Positions 28,240-36,360 of a stretch of DNA of 64,000 bases are shown one piece after another. Each line of letters opens with the position of its first letter. Position 1 is the first letter of the stretch. The position numbers and the translations under genes were made by a program. Under the pieces are notes generated by a model that was given only the letters and a program-made list of their open reading frames with translations, made no database searches and was not told the origin of the DNA. The stretch comes from Mycolicibacterium vulneris (GTDB taxonomy: Bacteria > Actinomycetota > Actinomycetes > Mycobacteriales > Mycobacteriaceae): contig NZ_NCXM01000006.1 in the NCBI RefSeq assembly GCF_002104765.1, positions 1-64,000 on the forward strand. Reading direction: 5' to 3'.

Positions 28240-29342
28240 TTCTCCTTATTAACCATTGTTTTCACTTCAGGCGGATCGCCCGTCACCAAGCTCCACGGAT
28301 CCTCCGCGGCCAGCACCAGCCGGCCGAGTCGTCGTGCGTAGTTCGCGGTCGTGCCGTAATCCGCGGTCCAGCTCTGAGCGCGCAGGGTGAACAGCCACAG
28401 CGGGTGCTCACTGGTGACGCCGATCGCGCCGTGCAACTGATGGGCGACGCTGGTGACCGGGCCGACGGCGCGGCCGACTGCGACCTTCGCGACGGTGACG
28501 GCATAGTCGGTGTGGGGGGAGTTGAAGCCGTGCTCGGAAGCGGCGGCGACAGCTAATTCCGCAGCGGCACGGGCTCTTTCGATCTCTCCGGCCATGCCGG
28601 CCAGTGACTGCTGCACGGATTGGAAGGCGCTGAGCGGACGACCGAACTGGACGCGCTGCCGGGTGTGCTCGACTGAAAGTGCGGCGGCGGCGTCCAGCAC
28701 CCCGATGGTCTGCACACAGCGTGACCATGCGCCGCGCCGAGTCAGCTCGGCGCCGAGTGCCGGGTCTACGGCGTGTAATTGGTCGGCGGACACGTCGAAC
28801 GGAACCGAATCGCGTGGTTCGCCTGCCAGGTTGTGGCCTTCCTGCAGATCACCAGAGGCCACGTCGATGACGCCGACCCGCAGCCCGGCGGGCGTGGTGA
28901 CGGCTAGCAGGGCGGCGGCGCACGCTCGAGCCCATGGCACGCCGGTCGCGGTGCCGGTGACCCTGGCGCCGTCGGTTTCGGCATCGGCGACGGCAACGGT
29001 CAGCGGCCCGTTGGGGAGCTCGATCCCGGCCTGCTGGCCCAGCCACCCGGCAAGCGCGTCGGTTTCGGCCAACGGCACCGCGCCGGCGTGGCGGGACACG
29101 CCGTAAAGCGCAATGGCCAACTCGTGCGGGCCGGCTCCCATGTCGGGCGTGCTCGTCAGCCTGGCCAGCCCGGTGTCCTCGAGGTTGCGCCAGAGTTCGG
29201 CGTCGAACTGCTCGGGGATGCCGCGACGGCCCAGCCCCGCGTCATAGGAACGCCGGCCAAGGTCGTCGACGAGCTGGCGCAGCTGTGTGTCGTCATTTTG
29301 AGAGTCGGTCGCGGCGAATACCCCGCCGGCCAGCGCGCTCAT
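28233..29342 (-). CDS. Acyl-CoA dehydrogenase, small/partner subunit (pair 1)
   Basis: 369 residues with start at ATG 29342, ATGA-overlapping the upstream ACAD. It has a degenerate N-terminal region, but the C-terminal helical ACAD domain is clear (VEHTRQRVQFGRPLSAFQSVQQSLA and AHQLHGAIGVTSEHPL). In actinobacterial steroid catabolism, two such unequal ACADs make an alpha2beta2 heterotetramer with FAD shared at the interface. I infer that this is the partner of the next gene. Confidence 0.85.
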   Translation of the reverse strand: MSALAGGVFAATDSQNDDTQLRQLVDDLGRRSYDAGLGRRGIPEQFDAELWRNLEDTGLARLTSTPDMGAGPHELAIALYGVSRHAGAVPLAETDALAGWLGQQAGIELPNGPLTVAVADAETDGARVTGTATGVPWARACAAALLAVTTPAGLRVGVIDVASGDLQEGHNLAGEPRDSVPFDVSADQLHAVDPALGAELTRRGAWSRCVQTIGVLDAAAALSVEHTRQRVQFGRPLSAFQSVQQSLAGMAGEIERARAAAELAVAAASEHGFNSPHTDYAVTVAKVAVGRAVGPVTSVAHQLHGAIGVTSEHPLWLFTLRAQSWTADYGTTANYARRLGRLVLAAEDPWSLVTGDPPEVKTMVNKENW

Positions 29343-30490
29343 CGCAGCCCCATACCGCGGGCGATGACGCCGCGTAGCACCTCGTTGGTGCCACCGCGCA
29401 GCGTGAACATGGGTTTGTGCAGCCACGCGGTGTTCAGCATGGCCTCCAGTTCGGAATTCGGCGGTGCCGCCTCGAGCAGGTCGGCGATCAACCCGACGGA
29501 TTCGGCTTCGAAACGGGTGCCGAGGTCCTTCACCAGCGCCGCCTGATTCGCCGCGTCGCCGCCGTCGGTGAGCGTGCGGGCCACCGACAACGACAGCTGC
29601 CGCAGCGAGATCAACCGCGCCATCAGGTCGCCGATGTCGGCGGCGGTACGGTCGTCGGGCACCGGCCCGCGACCGAGTGTGCGGATGGCGGCGAACAGCA
29701 GGGGACCGGTGGACAGGATCCGCTCGGGCCCGCTGCGTTCGAACGACAACTCGGACGTGACCTGGTGCCAGCCGTTGCCGACCTCACCGAGCACGTCGGC
29801 ATCGGGAACGAAGACCTGCTCGAACAGCACCTCGTTGAAGTGGTGAGCCCCCGACATCAGGATGATCGGCTCGATGCGGACGCCCTCGGCATCGCACGGC
29901 ACCAGGAATTGGCTGAACCCGGCGTGGCGGTGTTCTGGATCCGGCGGGCTGGTGCGGGCTAGCACGACGACCTGGTGCGCATGGTGGGCCCCGCTGGTCC
30001 ACACCTTGCTGCCGGAGAGTAGCCAGCCGCCGTCGGCGCGGACAGCCTTGGTTTGCACAGCAGCAAGGTCGGACCCGGCGCCGTGTTCGCTCATGCCGAT
30101 TGACGAAAAAAGCTGTCCTGCAACAATCTTGGGCAACAAACGTTCGCGCTGCTCCTCATTGCCGTAGGTCAGCAGGGCGGGTGCGACCTGACGGTCGGCC
30201 GTCCAGTGGGCGGCCACGGGCGCGCCCGCCGCGATCAGTTCCTCGGTCACCACGTAGCGGTGCAGGTGCCCCAGCCCGTGGCCGCCGTAACGCTGCGGGA
30301 TGGTCAGGCCGGTCAATCCGGCGGCGCCAAGCCGCCCCGAGAACTCCTCGTCCCACCCGGCCAGCCATGAATCGACGCCGGGCTGCCAGCCGAATTCAGC
30401 ACGGTCGGACTCCAAGAAGTCGCGCACGGCGTGCCGCAGCTTGACCAACTCGGGCTCACGGGCGCTCAACGCGTCGAACGAATTCACCAC
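29339..30490 (-). CDS. Acyl-CoA dehydrogenase, large/FAD subunit (pair 1)
   Basis: 383 residues. Canonical ACAD order: N-terminal helices with TIPQRYGGHGLG, GMSEHGAGSDLAAVQTKA (acyl binding), WTSGAHHAHQVVVLARTS, LSFERSGPERI, and C-terminal FTLRGGTNEVLRGVIARGMG. No classical Glu in the final GT loop (GGT), as in two-subunit types; the SFER Glu near residue 244 may serve. It introduces a 2,3-double bond into an acyl-CoA. Confidence 0.88.
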   Translation of the reverse strand: MVNSFDALSAREPELVKLRHAVRDFLESDRAEFGWQPGVDSWLAGWDEEFSGRLGAAGLTGLTIPQRYGGHGLGHLHRYVVTEELIAAGAPVAAHWTADRQVAPALLTYGNEEQRERLLPKIVAGQLFSSIGMSEHGAGSDLAAVQTKAVRADGGWLLSGSKVWTSGAHHAHQVVVLARTSPPDPEHRHAGFSQFLVPCDAEGVRIEPIILMSGAHHFNEVLFEQVFVPDADVLGEVGNGWHQVTSELSFERSGPERILSTGPLLFAAIRTLGRGPVPDDRTAADIGDLMARLISLRQLSLSVARTLTDGGDAANQAALVKDLGTRFEAESVGLIADLLEAAPPNSELEAMLNTAWLHKPMFTLRGGTNEVLRGVIARGMGLR

Positions 30491-30499
30491 TGCCGCTTC

Positions 30500-31363
30500 C
30501 TAAACCGTAGGCGCCGGGGCCGACAGGAGGTAGAAGTTGGGCGTCAGGTCATCCTCGTTGGCCGCCAGTAGGTACTCCGACAGGTCGGCGCGGCCCTCCT
30601 CGCGAAGGATCTCCTCGTCGGTGTAGAAGTGGCCGCTGCACGCCGCGGCGGGACGGGTGACCAGCGCGTGCACCGCCTCGGCCATGATCTGCGGGCTGCG
30701 GGCCTGCGCCCGCACCGTTTCCTCGCCCATTGCGACCATCATTCCCGTACTGGCGATCGTGGTGGCCGGCCACAGTGAATTCACCGCGATCGGCACCGAG
30801 GCGAACTCCTCGGCCCATCCCAAGGTGAGCAGGCTCTCGGCGTACTTGCCCACGGTGTGCCCGACATGGGCACCAACCCATCGGGGGTCCATGTTCAGCG
30901 GAGGGGCGACATTGACCACGTGCGCATTGCCCGACCGGCGCAAGTACGGAAGTGCGGCCTGCACAATCGCGAACGGCCCTTCGACATTGACCTCCAGCAG
31001 CCGGCGCAGGCTTTTGGGCGGTAGCTGCGCGGTCGGTCGTAGATCCAGGGCTCCGGCGTTGTTGATGACGACGTCGATGCCACCGAACGCGTCGGCTACC
31101 GCCTCGACTGCCGCTGCGACCGCTGCCGCATCGCGCACATCGCAGGTCAGCGGCAGCGCCCGACCGCCGGCACGTTGCACGGCGTCCGCGGTCTCGCCAA
31201 GGGTGCCCGCGATCTTGGGATTCGGCGTCTGAGTCTTAGCCAACAGGGCCACAGCAGCGCCATCGGCGGCGGCCCGAACGGCGACGGCGGCTCCGATACC
31301 GCGGCTCGCGCCGGTGACCACGACCACGCGGTGCTTCAAAGTGCGAGAATCGGGACTACCCAC
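30500..31363 (-). CDS. HSDL2-like SDR with altered active site
   Basis: 287 residues with start at GTG 31363. VVTGASRGIG, AKTQTPNPKIAGTLGETADAV and CDVRD match the HSDL2-type subfamily. Two catalytic residues differ: the active-site Tyr in the YxxxK is His169 (HTVGK), and the catalytic Ser before PP is Ala (NVAPP). It may be a weakened or re-purposed dehydrogenase. First gene of the unit that continues with the ACAD pair; divergent from the OB-fold protein at 31466, with box M4 between. Confidence 0.82.
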   Translation of the reverse strand: MGSPDSRTLKHRVVVVTGASRGIGAAVAVRAAADGAAVALLAKTQTPNPKIAGTLGETADAVQRAGGRALPLTCDVRDAAAVAAAVEAVADAFGGIDVVINNAGALDLRPTAQLPPKSLRRLLEVNVEGPFAIVQAALPYLRRSGNAHVVNVAPPLNMDPRWVGAHVGHTVGKYAESLLTLGWAEEFASVPIAVNSLWPATTIASTGMMVAMGEETVRAQARSPQIMAEAVHALVTRPAAACSGHFYTDEEILREEGRADLSEYLLAANEDDLTPNFYLLSAPAPTV

Positions 31364-31405
31364 GGTTTGTTGGCCTTCCGCCGTCGCTGCGGTGATTCGA
31401 GGAAT

Positions 31406-31421
31406 GCTATAACTATATAGC
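31406..31421 (+). promoter_or_regulatory. Island box M4, palindromic
   Basis: GCTATA-ACTA-TATAGC: perfect 6-bp arms around 4 bp. The 14-mer TATAACTATATAGC (31408-31421) fits the island box. The following bases CTCATTAGTG are also close to those after box M5 (CTGATTAGTC). Located 43 bp upstream of one start and 43 bp upstream of the other, in a divergent promoter. Confidence 0.6.
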
Positions 31422-31465
31422 TCATTAGTGGGAGGGATGAACCCGCCCGACCGAAGCGAGGCCCC

Positions 31466-32686
31466 ATGACTCAGGTTCTGTCGATCGGCACCTATCTGCC
31501 GCCATGGACTGTGCGCGACCGGCGGGTCAAGGGGGCCGACGAGGACGCGCTGACGATGGCCGTCGCCGCCGGCCGCGCCGCCGATCCCGAGGCCACGGCG
31601 CAACGCGTGGCGTTGGTGTCACGTGACTTTCCGCTGCTGGAGGGCGGCAACGGCGCGGTGCTGTTGGCCGCGTTGTCCCTGCCGGCCGACACCCCCGTCG
31701 CCGAGGTCCTCGGCGGTGCGCCCGCCGTGTTGGACCAAATCTGCAGCGCCGGCGAAGGCACCTTGGTGATCGCCGCCGACGACAACGATCTCGCGGCGGG
31801 GGCCGGTGCGGTGCTCACGGGCGATGGCGGCGCCTCCGTGACCCCGCTGGCACGCCAGACCCGCAGTCTGCCGTTGACGGCCCGTGGTGCCGACGGCGCC
31901 CGCCACTCCTACGTCGACCCCCGGCTGCAACGTGAGGTCGGGGTGCGTTCCACACTGGCCCGATTGGGCCTCGCCCCAAACTCGGCGGTGGCAGCGGTCG
32001 CAGGCGTGCCGGTCGCGCAGGTCGGGGGTGACTTCGACACATCGCACGCCGTCGGCATCCCCACCGTCTCCGCCACGGCGATCATCCGGCTGTTGGCCGA
32101 TGCGATCGAGGCTGGCGCACAAGGCTTGTTGATCGCCGTCGAGCAATCCAGTGTCAGCGCGGCCGATCTCGCGCAGGGGGGCGCCAAGCCCAGGATCGCC
32201 CGCGACGAGTTTCCGGCGCGGGAGCTACCCAAGGCGCGCGTTGCCGACGGCGTCGGCATTCCGATTTCGATGCCCGCGTATGCGCGCGCTTTCGAGCCGA
32301 AGATCCGTTGGGAGGCGGCGGTTTTCGAAGAGAGCCCCGGCATCGATGCCGCACCGCAGTTTCCACCGCGGCTCCGAGTCGACAATGCCGGACGGTTGGC
32401 CACCGAGTACCGGCTCGAGTCGCTGCCGCGAACCGGCACCGTCTACACCCACACCACGGTGCGGATTCCGGTGCCCGACTTGCCCAGCCCGTACTCCCTG
32501 GCCGTCGTTCAACTCGACGACAGCCCGGTGCGGGTGCTGCTGAAAGTCACCGGTGTGCCCGCGGGCGAGGCGACGATCGGACAGCCGGGGGCGGTGGTGC
32601 TGCGCAGGATCGCCACTCGCACCGGCATTCCCGATTACGGCTACGCCTTCTGGCCCGGACGGACGCTGGAAGGAGCGGTTGCATGA
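31466..32686 (+). CDS. HMG-CoA synthase-like / OB-fold (DUF35) fusion protein
   Basis: 406 residues. The N-terminal about 260 residues resemble the HMG-CoA synthase/thiolase superfamily half (IGTYLPPWTV, LLEGGNGAVLLAALSLP) but the nucleophilic Cys region reads VLGGAPAVLDQIC, so catalysis is doubtful. The C-terminal about 110 residues are a DUF35 OB fold (TGTVYTHTTVRIPVP and LLKVTGVPAGEATIG), without the cysteines of the usual zinc ribbon. DUF35 proteins partner thiolase-like Ltp proteins. Its stop overlaps the next thiolase start, so they are likely a complex. Confidence 0.75.
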   Translation: MTQVLSIGTYLPPWTVRDRRVKGADEDALTMAVAAGRAADPEATAQRVALVSRDFPLLEGGNGAVLLAALSLPADTPVAEVLGGAPAVLDQICSAGEGTLVIAADDNDLAAGAGAVLTGDGGASVTPLARQTRSLPLTARGADGARHSYVDPRLQREVGVRSTLARLGLAPNSAVAAVAGVPVAQVGGDFDTSHAVGIPTVSATAIIRLLADAIEAGAQGLLIAVEQSSVSAADLAQGGAKPRIARDEFPARELPKARVADGVGIPISMPAYARAFEPKIRWEAAVFEESPGIDAAPQFPPRLRVDNAGRLATEYRLESLPRTGTVYTHTTVRIPVPDLPSPYSLAVVQLDDSPVRVLLKVTGVPAGEATIGQPGAVVLRRIATRTGIPDYGYAFWPGRTLEGAVA

Positions 32687-33843
32687 GAAAAGTCGCCATC
32701 GTCGGCGCGGGGATGACGCCCTTCGCCGAACACTTCGAACTGGGTATCAAGGACCTGGTGCCGATGGCCTACGCCGAAGCGGTCGCCAACGTTGACAAGG
32801 GCATTCAGAAGTCTGAGCTCGAAGCCGCGTGGTTCGGCGAGTTAGCGACCACCGACGGGTTCCCGTCCGGCATTTTGGCCGACACCCTCGATCTGACTGA
32901 CATCCCGGTAACCCGCGTCGAAAATGCCTGCGCCACCGGCAATGACGCGATCCGGAACGGCACGCTGGCCATTGCCTCCGGCCTCTACGATGTGGTGCTC
33001 GTCGTCGGGGCCGACAAGGTCCGCGAGACCTCCTCGAACACCACGTTCTGGGACTGGGCGGCGATGACCCGCGACAACGCCTGGGACTATCCGCTGGGGC
33101 TGGTTGCGCCCGCCAATTTCGCGCTGCACGTGATGCGATATCTGCACGAGTCTCCGGCGACGAAGGAGCACATGGCGATGGTGGCGGTGAAGAACCATTT
33201 CCACGCGGTGAACAACCCGAAAGCTCAACTGCGCTATGAGATCACCGTCGAGCAGGCGCTTGCCGCGCCGATCGTGGTCGAACCCTTCGGGCTCTACGAC
33301 TGCACCCCGCAGAGCGACGGCGCGGCCGCGGTGATCTTGGCTGCCGAGGACGTCGTCGACCGCTACACCGACCGTCCCGTCTGGGTTCGCGGCGTGGGGC
33401 TGGGTATGGACCGGGTGATGCACCAGCATAAGACGGACATGACGACGTTTCCGCCGACGGTGCGTGCCGCCAAGGCCGCAATGGCGATGGCCGGGGTGAC
33501 GCCGCGCGATATCGACGTCGCCGAGGTCCACGACTGCTTCACCGGCGTCGAGCTGATCAGCTACGAAGATCTGGGCTTCGCACACCGTTTCGAGGCCTAC
33601 AAGTTGGTGGAAGGCCGCGAACACTATGTGGGCGGGTCGATTCCGATCAACCCGAGCGGCGGGTTGAAGGCTAAGGGGCATCCGCCGGGTGCCACCGGCG
33701 TGGCGCAGTGTTACGAACTGTTCAACCAGCTTCGCGGTGAAGCCGAGAATCAGGTTGACGGCGCACGAATCGCGTTGGCGCACAACATCGGCGGGCCGAC
33801 CGCGGTCTCCGCGGTCACCGTCCTTTCCAACCAGAAGAACTGA
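32683..33843 (+). CDS. Thiolase-like lipid-transfer protein (SCP-x/Ltp type)
   Basis: 386 residues with ATG 32683 overlapping the upstream stop. SCP2-thiolase features: Cys83 in NACATGND, GLYDCTPQSDGAAAVI, EVHDCFTGVELISYEDLGF and GGLKAKGHPPGATGVAQ. The final Cys region reads HNIGG as usual for this class. It either cleaves a 3-oxoacyl-CoA or, with its DUF35 partner, a tertiary alcohol by retro-aldol chemistry. Followed by a crotonase gene 12 bp later. Confidence 0.87.
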   Translation: MRKVAIVGAGMTPFAEHFELGIKDLVPMAYAEAVANVDKGIQKSELEAAWFGELATTDGFPSGILADTLDLTDIPVTRVENACATGNDAIRNGTLAIASGLYDVVLVVGADKVRETSSNTTFWDWAAMTRDNAWDYPLGLVAPANFALHVMRYLHESPATKEHMAMVAVKNHFHAVNNPKAQLRYEITVEQALAAPIVVEPFGLYDCTPQSDGAAAVILAAEDVVDRYTDRPVWVRGVGLGMDRVMHQHKTDMTTFPPTVRAAKAAMAMAGVTPRDIDVAEVHDCFTGVELISYEDLGFAHRFEAYKLVEGREHYVGGSIPINPSGGLKAKGHPPGATGVAQCYELFNQLRGEAENQVDGARIALAHNIGGPTAVSAVTVLSNQKN

Positions 33844-33855
33844 TAGGACCATCAC

Positions 33856-34665
33856 ATGACAACTTCCGAGATCGCCACCCTGCCCGGCTACGAAGAGTTT
33901 GCGCCGTGGCTGCTGGTGGAGAAGACCGGCAACGTGCACGTGATCAGCATCAACCGGCCGGAGGCTTTCAACGCCGTCAACGAGGACGTGCACCACGCGT
34001 TCGCGACGATCTGGCGGGTACTGGCCGCCGACGATGACGTGCGGGCGGTGGTGACAACCGGTGTCGGAAAGGCATTTTCCGCGGGCGGCGACATGGTGAT
34101 GTTCGGGCGCCTCATCGAGGACCCAGTGGCACGTCAGTTTCAGATCACCGAGGCCCGCACGGTTTTTCTCGAGGTGATCAATTTCCCCAAGCCGCTGGTG
34201 TCGGCCGTCAACGGCCCGGCTGTCGGGCTCGGCTGCTCGATCGCTTTGTTGAGCGACTTCCTGGTGATGGGGGAGAACAGCTACCTGGCCGACCCGCATG
34301 TCGCGGTCGGCTTGGTGGCCGGTGACGGCGGTGCCGCGATGCTTCCGCTGCTGATCGGCCTGATGAAAGCCAAAGAGTATGTGCTGCTCGGGGATCGGAT
34401 CACCCCTGCCATTGCGGACAAGCTGAACCTCGTCACCAAAGTGGCCACCGATGACACCGTGCTCGACGAGGCGCTCGCAATAGGAGAGCGGCTGGCCGGT
34501 CTGCCGCCTCAGGCCCTGCGCGCCAGCAAGGTCGCGATGAACATGCACCTGTCTCGGGCCGCGCTCGGTGTGCTGGAGTACGCGCTGGCCGAGGAATACA
34601 CGTCGTTCTCGACCCCGGAATTCAAGGAGCGGGTGGCCGCGTTCCGGGCGCGCTCGAAGAAGTAG
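33856..34665 (+). CDS. Enoyl-CoA hydratase/isomerase (crotonase family), second
   Basis: 269 residues, ATG start. VISINRPEAFNAVNED, AFSAGGDMVMF oxyanion loop, VGLGCSIALLSDF second loop, and YLADPHVAVGLVAGDGG, where an Asp/His pair occupies the usual Glu site as in the VGLVAGDGG subfamily. Third gene of the unit starting at 31466. Likely hydrates the product of one ACAD pair. Confidence 0.88.
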   Translation: MTTSEIATLPGYEEFAPWLLVEKTGNVHVISINRPEAFNAVNEDVHHAFATIWRVLAADDDVRAVVTTGVGKAFSAGGDMVMFGRLIEDPVARQFQITEARTVFLEVINFPKPLVSAVNGPAVGLGCSIALLSDFLVMGENSYLADPHVAVGLVAGDGGAAMLPLLIGLMKAKEYVLLGDRITPAIADKLNLVTKVATDDTVLDEALAIGERLAGLPPQALRASKVAMNMHLSRAALGVLEYALAEEYTSFSTPEFKERVAAFRARSKK

Positions 34666-34690
34666 CTCGACGGGCCGGCGCGGGAATCAG

Positions 34691-35515
34691 TCAGCGGTAG
34701 GCCGTCACTCGCGCGGTGATCGCCACCTTGCGGTCGTGGCCGGTGGCCTGCGCATCGCCCACGCCGGTGTTGCGGCCTACGCGCAACGGCGTGCCCTCGT
34801 AGCGGGATTCATTGCCGGCGAAAAACGGACGCAGAAAGTTCACTCGCAACGAGGAGGTCTGCAGCAGACCGCCGGAACGGTTCTGGTTGATCGCCGCCGA
34901 AGCCGCGAGCTCGAGGCCGGCGGCGGCCACGCCGCCGTGCACGATGTCCATGTCGTTGTTCAGGTTGCCGTCCGCACGCTGCGCCAGCACCGTCGCCGGA
35001 CCATCCTGCGCGACGTGCACCGCCATCAGGTCGGCGAACGCGGTCTCGCCCGACCGGCGCAGGGTCTCCGACCGTTGCTGAGGGACGATGTCGCCGGCGT
35101 GGATGAAGAATGACCGCACTATGCCGGTGCCGATCACCACGCCGCGATAGGTCAGCGTGCAGATCCCCAGCGACGTGGCACCCAGCGGACCGGGTGAGTG
35201 CGCGCTGGCCAGCACCGGGCCGTCGAGTTCGCCGACGTCGGGGCTGAGGTCCATCGAAAGCTCGCTTGACACCGTCCAGTGCCCGGGCCGCCTGCGGTAG
35301 TGGTTGACGATCCCGGCGGCCGCGTCGACGAGGATCGCCAAGGGGGCCACAGTGGGAGCGCCGGTGCACGGATTGCGGAATCGATGCATCGGCATCGACA
35401 GCACGGCTGTGGCCTTGGGCGGGTCTGATTCGACGTATCCGATACCGAACCGGACCTGTATCGAGTCGGGTGTCTCGAGATCGTGCTGGTTTACCTGTTC
35501 GTCGACCCCGGTCAT
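34691..35515 (-). CDS. Double-hotdog PaaI-type thioesterase
   Basis: 274 residues, twice the single-domain size. The N-terminal hotdog has TVAPLAILVDAAAG and the C-terminal one the PaaI motif NLNNDMDIVHGGVAAAGLELAAS, plus LRVNFLRPFF. It likely hydrolyses acyl-CoAs. Translationally coupled to GntR-2 (ATGA overlap at 35512-35515), suggesting that it clears an inducing or toxic CoA ester when the regulator is active. Confidence 0.83.
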   Translation of the reverse strand: MTGVDEQVNQHDLETPDSIQVRFGIGYVESDPPKATAVLSMPMHRFRNPCTGAPTVAPLAILVDAAAGIVNHYRRRPGHWTVSSELSMDLSPDVGELDGPVLASAHSPGPLGATSLGICTLTYRGVVIGTGIVRSFFIHAGDIVPQQRSETLRRSGETAFADLMAVHVAQDGPATVLAQRADGNLNNDMDIVHGGVAAAGLELAASAAINQNRSGGLLQTSSLRVNFLRPFFAGNESRYEGTPLRVGRNTGVGDAQATGHDRKVAITARVTAYR

Positions 35516-36252
35516 TCGAGAAGGTCTACGACGGTGGACAATTCGGCGCCGGTCAAGACGAACTCCTCTGCCTTCTGCAGGTGGCGCTTCCAGAGCTCGC
35601 CGGCCTGCTCGGCGTCGCCGTCCTTGATCATGTCCAGCACCATCCGGTGGGTCTTCGCTGAGCGGCGGACCGCCTGCTCGGCGCGCGTGCCCTTGGTTGG
35701 CTGCAGCGACCGGTTGGCCTTCTCGATGATGTGATGCAGCATGTCGCTGACGATTTGCAGAGTGCTGTTGCCGGATAACCGCGCGATTGCGGCGTGGAAG
35801 TCGGTGAGCTGATCGACGGCGTCGCTGCCGGGATTCAGCTGCGATTCGCGTTCGACGATCTGCTCGAGTTCGGCGATCACCTTGGGACTGCGGTCCTTGG
35901 CCAGCTGCTCGACCATCGGAACCTCGAGCGTCACTCGTGCGTCATAGACGTCCTTCACCGTGACGCCTTCGTATTCGAGAATCAAGCCGGCATAGCGGGC
36001 GAGTGTCTCGCGCCGGGGGCGGGTGACGCGGGCGCCGCCGCGTACCCCACGCTGAACCTGAATCAACGACTCCGATTCGAGCACGCGGAACGCTTCCCGC
36101 AGCGTCGGCCGGGACACGCCGAAACGCTCCATCAGCTCCGATTCCGGCGGCAACATGGTGCCTTCGGTGATCTCGCCGCGGATGAACATTCGCCGCAGCA
36201 CCGTGGCCACCCGATCGGCCATCTTCGGTTCTCGAAGACTGGTGACCTCCAT
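35512..36252 (-). CDS. FadR-type GntR regulator (GntR-2)
   Basis: 246 residues with start at ATG 36252 (GGAGGT upstream overlapping a rejected GTG at 36264). HTH: VLRRMFIRGEITEGTMLPPESELMERFGVSRPTLREAFRVLESESLIQVQRG. The FCD domain has LEVPMVEQLAKDRS and DFHAAIARLSGNSTLQIV. It is a paralogue of GntR-1. Its promoter has CTAACC-N7-GGTTAG and a variant of the island box, which makes it a candidate for the regulator of the boxes (inference). Confidence 0.9.
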   Translation of the reverse strand: MEVTSLREPKMADRVATVLRRMFIRGEITEGTMLPPESELMERFGVSRPTLREAFRVLESESLIQVQRGVRGGARVTRPRRETLARYAGLILEYEGVTVKDVYDARVTLEVPMVEQLAKDRSPKVIAELEQIVERESQLNPGSDAVDQLTDFHAAIARLSGNSTLQIVSDMLHHIIEKANRSLQPTKGTRAEQAVRRSAKTHRMVLDMIKDGDAEQAGELWKRHLQKAEEFVLTGAELSTVVDLLE

Positions 36253-36286
36253 TGCAACCTCCACCGCTATGCGAATATGCGAATCA

Positions 36287-36306
36287 ACTAACCATTTAGA
36301 GGTTAG
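36287..36306. promoter_or_regulatory. Operator in the GntR-2 promoter (CTAACC-N7-GGTTAG)
   Basis: Perfect 6-bp inverted arms CTAACC (36288-36293) and GGTTAG (36301-36306). The 14-mer ACTAACCATTTAGA (36287-36300) agrees with the island box at 10 of 14 positions. It is about 35 bp upstream of the regulator start, fitting autoregulation. Confidence 0.55.
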
Positions 36307-36360
36307 CCGAACTAGAGGGCCGAGTCGGGAATCGGCGACCGTCAGTTAGCAAACTCACCC

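Noticed and set aside
32842..34548. 568-codon minus-strand open frame opposite the thiolase and crotonase genes
   Set aside because: Antisense shadow caused by high third-position GC; rich in His/Arg/Gly with no domain, while the plus strand has two clear enzymes.
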